NCBI GenBank assembly: GCA_905221605.1
Contig: CAJNDS010002309.1
Coordinates: 248,001-312,000, forward strand
From: Symbiodinium natans
Taxonomy: Eukaryota; Sar; Dinophyceae; Suessiales; Symbiodiniaceae
Reading direction: 5' to 3'
DNA length: 64,000 nucleotides
The notes beneath the pieces were generated by a model. The model searched no databases. It was given only the letters and a program-made list of their open reading frames with translations, and was not told where the DNA came from. A program made the position numbers and the translations under genes. Of the stretch, positions 61,236 to 64,000 are shown one piece after another; the first letter of the stretch is position 1, and every line of letters begins with the position of its first letter.

Positions 61236-61333
61236 CATGGTCCCTTAAGATGGTTCGAGGTATGGGCCGTTTGAGTAAAATGTATGGGGTATCTAAGGAT
61301 TCCCCAGTTAAGGGCCCACATTCGGGAGCATGG
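61236..61333. mobile_element. Family D element, diverged
   Basis: CATGGTCCCTTAAGATGG at the left, GGGCCCACATTCGGGAGCATG at the right, with a GGGGTATCTAAGGATTCCCC core. Confidence 0.55.
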
Positions 61334-61811
61334 AACTACCCGCCCTAAGATTTAAGCTTTGTGGCTCTCAGGGTCTAGCGTTTCAGGGTTTCAGTGCCTT
61401 TCGGTTTTGGGATTTTTAGATTTCAGGCTGTAGGGCTTCAGGGTTTTGCGCTCGAGGCTGGGATTTCGGACCTGTAGTACTCAAAATGCGATTGACTTGT
61501 TTTAACAGTAACCTAGGAACAAGAAAAGGCAATCTTCGGGTTGAAGGGGCTTGCCCTAAACCCTAAACCCTAAACCCTAAACCCTAAACCCTAAACCCTA
61601 AACCCTAGAGATCCCTAGAGAAGTGAATAAGGCCCTACTCTGGCTCCCAGTTTAGGCGTTCACGAGGGTTCAGGGTCCAGGTTTTTTTGGGGTTCAGGGT
61701 TTCAAGGTTTTGGGGCAACCTTAATTATGCCCGAAGCCCTGAGCCCTAAGCCCTAAACCCCCTAGCCTTAAGCCCTAAACCCTAAACCCTAAACCCTAAA
61801 CCCTGCAAGTT

Positions 61812-61895
61812 TTGGGGCCACTTGCGGCACTTTCCCATGATAAGCCTTGCATCGGGCCCATGCTGCTTCTCTTTCGGGCACCTTGTACAAGGCTC
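61812..61895 (-). CDS. Exon-like island with cysteine pairs
   Basis: One frame reads EPCTRCPKEKQHGPDARLIM then GKCRKWPQNL after a CTTGTAG acceptor; the CxxC suggests a zinc site. Another frame is also open. Confidence 0.45.
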
Positions 61896-62274
61896 CTACA
61901 AGGGGTATGGCCGGGAGAGGAATCTAAAGGCTTAGGGTTTAGGGTTTAGGGTTTAGGGTTTAGGGTTTAGGGTTTAGGAAAAGGGCTATAGAGGTCGACC
62001 CTAAACTATAAACCTTTTAACCCGAACCATAAACCCCAAAGCCTGGACAGTACACCCCAAACCCCAAAGCCTAAACCCTACGTCCCGCCGGACCCAGAAG
62101 CCTAAACCCTAAACCCTAAACCCCAGGCCCTAAACCCTAAACCCTAAACCCTAAACCCTAAACCCTGAACCCTGAACCCTATACCCTAAACCCTAAACCC
62201 TAAACCCTGAACCCTGAACCCTAAACCCTAAACCCTAAACCCTAAACCCTACACCCTAAACCCTAAGGCAACCG

Positions 62275-62345
62275 AGGCCGGGAGCGCCCCTCGGGAGCTT
62301 GGATCTCAATGACACGGATCCTCAGCACGCGAAGCACTGCTGGGA
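62275..62345 (-). CDS. Exon-like island
   Basis: Reads VLRVLRIRVIEIQAPEGRSR after a CCCAGCAG-type acceptor. Directly flanked by CCCTAAA (62095-62268) on the left and TTTAGGG (62362) on the right. Confidence 0.5.
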
Positions 62346-62409
62346 GGATTTGGGAGGCCGCTTAGGGTTTAGGGTTTAGGGTTTAGGGTTTAGGGTTTAG
62401 GGTTTAGGG

Positions 62410-62410
62410 T

Positions 62411-62484
<74 letters not shown>

Positions 62485-62485
62485 G
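62410..62485. repeat. TTGAGGG variant array
   Basis: Eleven tandem TTGAGGG units directly after canonical TTTAGGG, then a CTTAGGG-type array at 62508-62575. Two separate variant expansions sit side by side. Confidence 0.9.
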
Positions 62486-62579
62486 GCTTCGGGCTTAGGG
62501 TTCTTTTGGGCTTAGGGCTTAGGGCTTAGGGCTTAGGGCTTAGGGCTTAGGGCTTAGGGCTTAGCGCTTGGGGCTTATC

Positions 62580-62640
62580 GAACCATGTAGACGCTGTTCG
62601 CACCGTACTTCGCAGCTTGCCTCTTGGTACTTGACGACGG
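62580..62640 (-). CDS. Exon-like island
   Basis: Reads KYQEASCEVRCEQRLHGSI on minus, next to the TTAGGGC array. Borders uncertain and family unknown. Confidence 0.35.
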
Positions 62641-63115
62641 CGATCCTCGAACAAGCTCTTGAAAAGAAGTACACAGACATAACATCTTAAGTGGAGTGCA
62701 GAAGACGCAAGTAGTAGCCTTCAGATGGGCGTCCATGGAGAAGTGAGAAGTGTTGGTATGCTTCCGAGTCTTGCGAGGCTTTCGTTCTTGGCGAAGGATA
62801 AGTACGCTTGCTCAAGCCTCTCCTTCCTGGGTTTAGGGTTTAGGGTTTAGGGTTTAGGGTTTAGGGTCCAGGGTTTAGGGTTTAGGGACGACAAGGGCTC
62901 CTTGCCCTGCAGAGTCCCCCGATTCTCGGTGTTGGGTCTGCAGTTGAGAGTTCCGGTTTAGGGTTTAGGGTTTAGACTTTAGGGGTTTCGGGTTTAAGGG
63001 CTTAGGGTTTTAGGCGTTAGAATCCGAACCCTGCTGTTTTATGAGCAGCTTATGTTACGCAACAAGTAATGACAAAAAAACGTGGGTTCTTAAGGCAAAG
63101 CCGAAACCCCCAACC

Positions 63116-63117
<2 letters not shown>

Positions 63118-63168
<51 letters not shown>
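63118..63168. repeat. 51-base C homopolymer
   Basis: An uninterrupted run of about 51 C, the longest homopolymer in the window, 60 bp left of a family G element. The proline-rich open frame across it is an artefact. Confidence 0.9.
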
Positions 63169-63227
63169 CTGCCCCCCCGACTCCAGAACCCGAACCCCAA
63201 AATCCTCAACCCGAATCCCTCAACCCT

Positions 63228-63346
63228 TAGGGGATAGGATTAGGGGGACCCTTGGGATATAGGCCCTCTGAATAAGGTCCCTGTTAAGAGAGCCAGAAGA
63301 GGGTTAAGAAGGGGTTCCCTTTTAAGGGTCCCCCTTATCCTACCTA
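63228..63346. mobile_element. Family G element, second copy
   Basis: TTAGGGGATAGGATTAGGG at the left, GGGTCCCCCTTATCCTACC at the right, with GTCCCTGTTAAGAGAGCC inside. It matches the element that forms intron 8399-8522 of the SHQW gene. Confidence 0.82.
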
Positions 63347-63954
63347 GGAACCCTCAACCCTCAACCCGAATCCCTCAGCTCCAAGCCCATAACCTGAACC
63401 TCTCACCACCCTCAAGCCCCAACCCTCTGTAAACCTGCAAGCCTTAGCCTGCCCATATGCCCCAAAACGCCCAATCTAGGGTTTAGGGTTTAGGGTTTAG
63501 TAGGGTTTAGGGATTAGGGTTTAGGGTTTACCAGGCCCCAAAGCCCTAGAGCCTAAACCCTCATACACCCTAAACCCTTTGCGCGCCCCAACCCCTGAAA
63601 TCCCGCAGCCCTTATACTAGGACAAACTTCCCTAGAATTCATACCTCTTACCCTCAACAAGGGAAAGCCCTAACCCCTAAGCCCTTACGTAAGTTGCCAT
63701 TCAAAACGGGCAACATTGAAGCTAAAGACTCGCACGGTCTGAGCCCACAAGCCCAACACATCAATGGATCTAGGGTGAGGGCTTAGGGTTCACCCTAAAC
63801 CCTAAACCCTAAATCCAAAAGAACCCTAAGCCCTAAGCCCTAAGCCCTAAGCCCTCAACCCTAAACTCTAAACCCTAAACTGTTAGGGTTTAGGGTTTCG
63901 GGCTTCGGCTTTAGGGACCTTAAGTCACAATACCTCAAGGGTCTAGGGTCTAGG

Positions 63955-64000
63955 GTCTAGGGTTTAGGGTTTAGGGTTTAGGGTTTAGGGTTTAGGGTTT
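63955..64000. repeat. TTTAGGG array at window edge
   Basis: Six or more units run to the end of the window. Because internal arrays are common, this need not be a chromosome end. Confidence 0.8.

Noticed and set aside
1-64000. Regular repeats and spacers as a CRISPR array
   Set aside because: The repeats are telomeric heptamers or MITE families, spacers vary widely in length, no cas gene is present and the genome is eukaryotic.
1-64000. The whole window as an assembly artefact of chimeric telomeric reads
   Set aside because: Consecutive islands encode one protein in correct order and phase over 20 kb, which random joining would not produce. Local errors remain possible.

Overview
The window looks like the end of a dinoflagellate chromosome, most likely from the Symbiodiniaceae or a related suessialean lineage. 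The reasons are: it opens with an uninterrupted CCCTAAA telomere; TTTAGGG/CCCTAAA arrays recur all along it; genes are cut into very small exons (27-147 nt apart from one long exon) joined by GT, GC or GA donors and AG|G acceptors; short inverted-repeat elements of the introner/MITE type are present in many families; and one gene encodes a SHQW plus ankyrin protein of a kind I associate with dinoflagellates. Almost every coding exon I could support lies on the minus strand, so the window is a unidirectional gene block pointing at the telomere. Most of the long forward ORFs are translations of repeats.

Layout. 1-91 is the telomere. 92-2470 is subtelomeric repeat: G-runs, a duplicated 240-bp cassette, AT-rich microsatellite DNA, a GGACCA minisatellite, and an inverted poly(A)/GCATC module at both ends. 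3604-23550 holds 13 recognisable exons of a monomeric NADP-dependent isocitrate dehydrogenase, covering only the N-terminal 210 or so of about 740 residues. The last exon found is 3.6 kb from the chromosome end and the rest of the gene is not visible. Inside one IDH intron (5911-10471) lies a second gene on the same strand (9733-6808, nine exons, about 600 codons) with an SHQW domain followed by ankyrin-like repeats. It is intact except for one missing base. 24218-31320 holds an EF-hand protein gene. From 31.3 kb to 62.7 kb there are about 20 more islands of 50-110 bp that read as minus-strand exons, including a resolved three-exon gene end at 35555-35948. Their products could not be named.

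The main discovery candidate is how telomeric repeats relate to exons. On the plus strand, exon islands are repeatedly flanked as (CCCTAAA)n - exon - (TTTAGGG)n. Read along the transcript, introns therefore start with TTTAGGG repeats just after the donor and end with CCCTAAA repeats just before the acceptor, so an intron carries complementary telomeric arms. In the IDH gene nearly all introns fit. Other arrays sit inside MITE-like elements or are flanked by short direct duplications, and one 69-nt intron is almost pure telomeric repeat between GCAGGC duplications. This suggests that telomeric sequence is itself being inserted, behaves as intron material, and may help splicing by pairing.

The space between the arms is filled by at least 15 families of 90-230 bp palindromic elements, several with visible target-site duplications, and one (8399-8522) coincides exactly with an intron. 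Exon borders were set by eye from reading frame, family similarity and splice dinucleotides. No search or RNA evidence was available.
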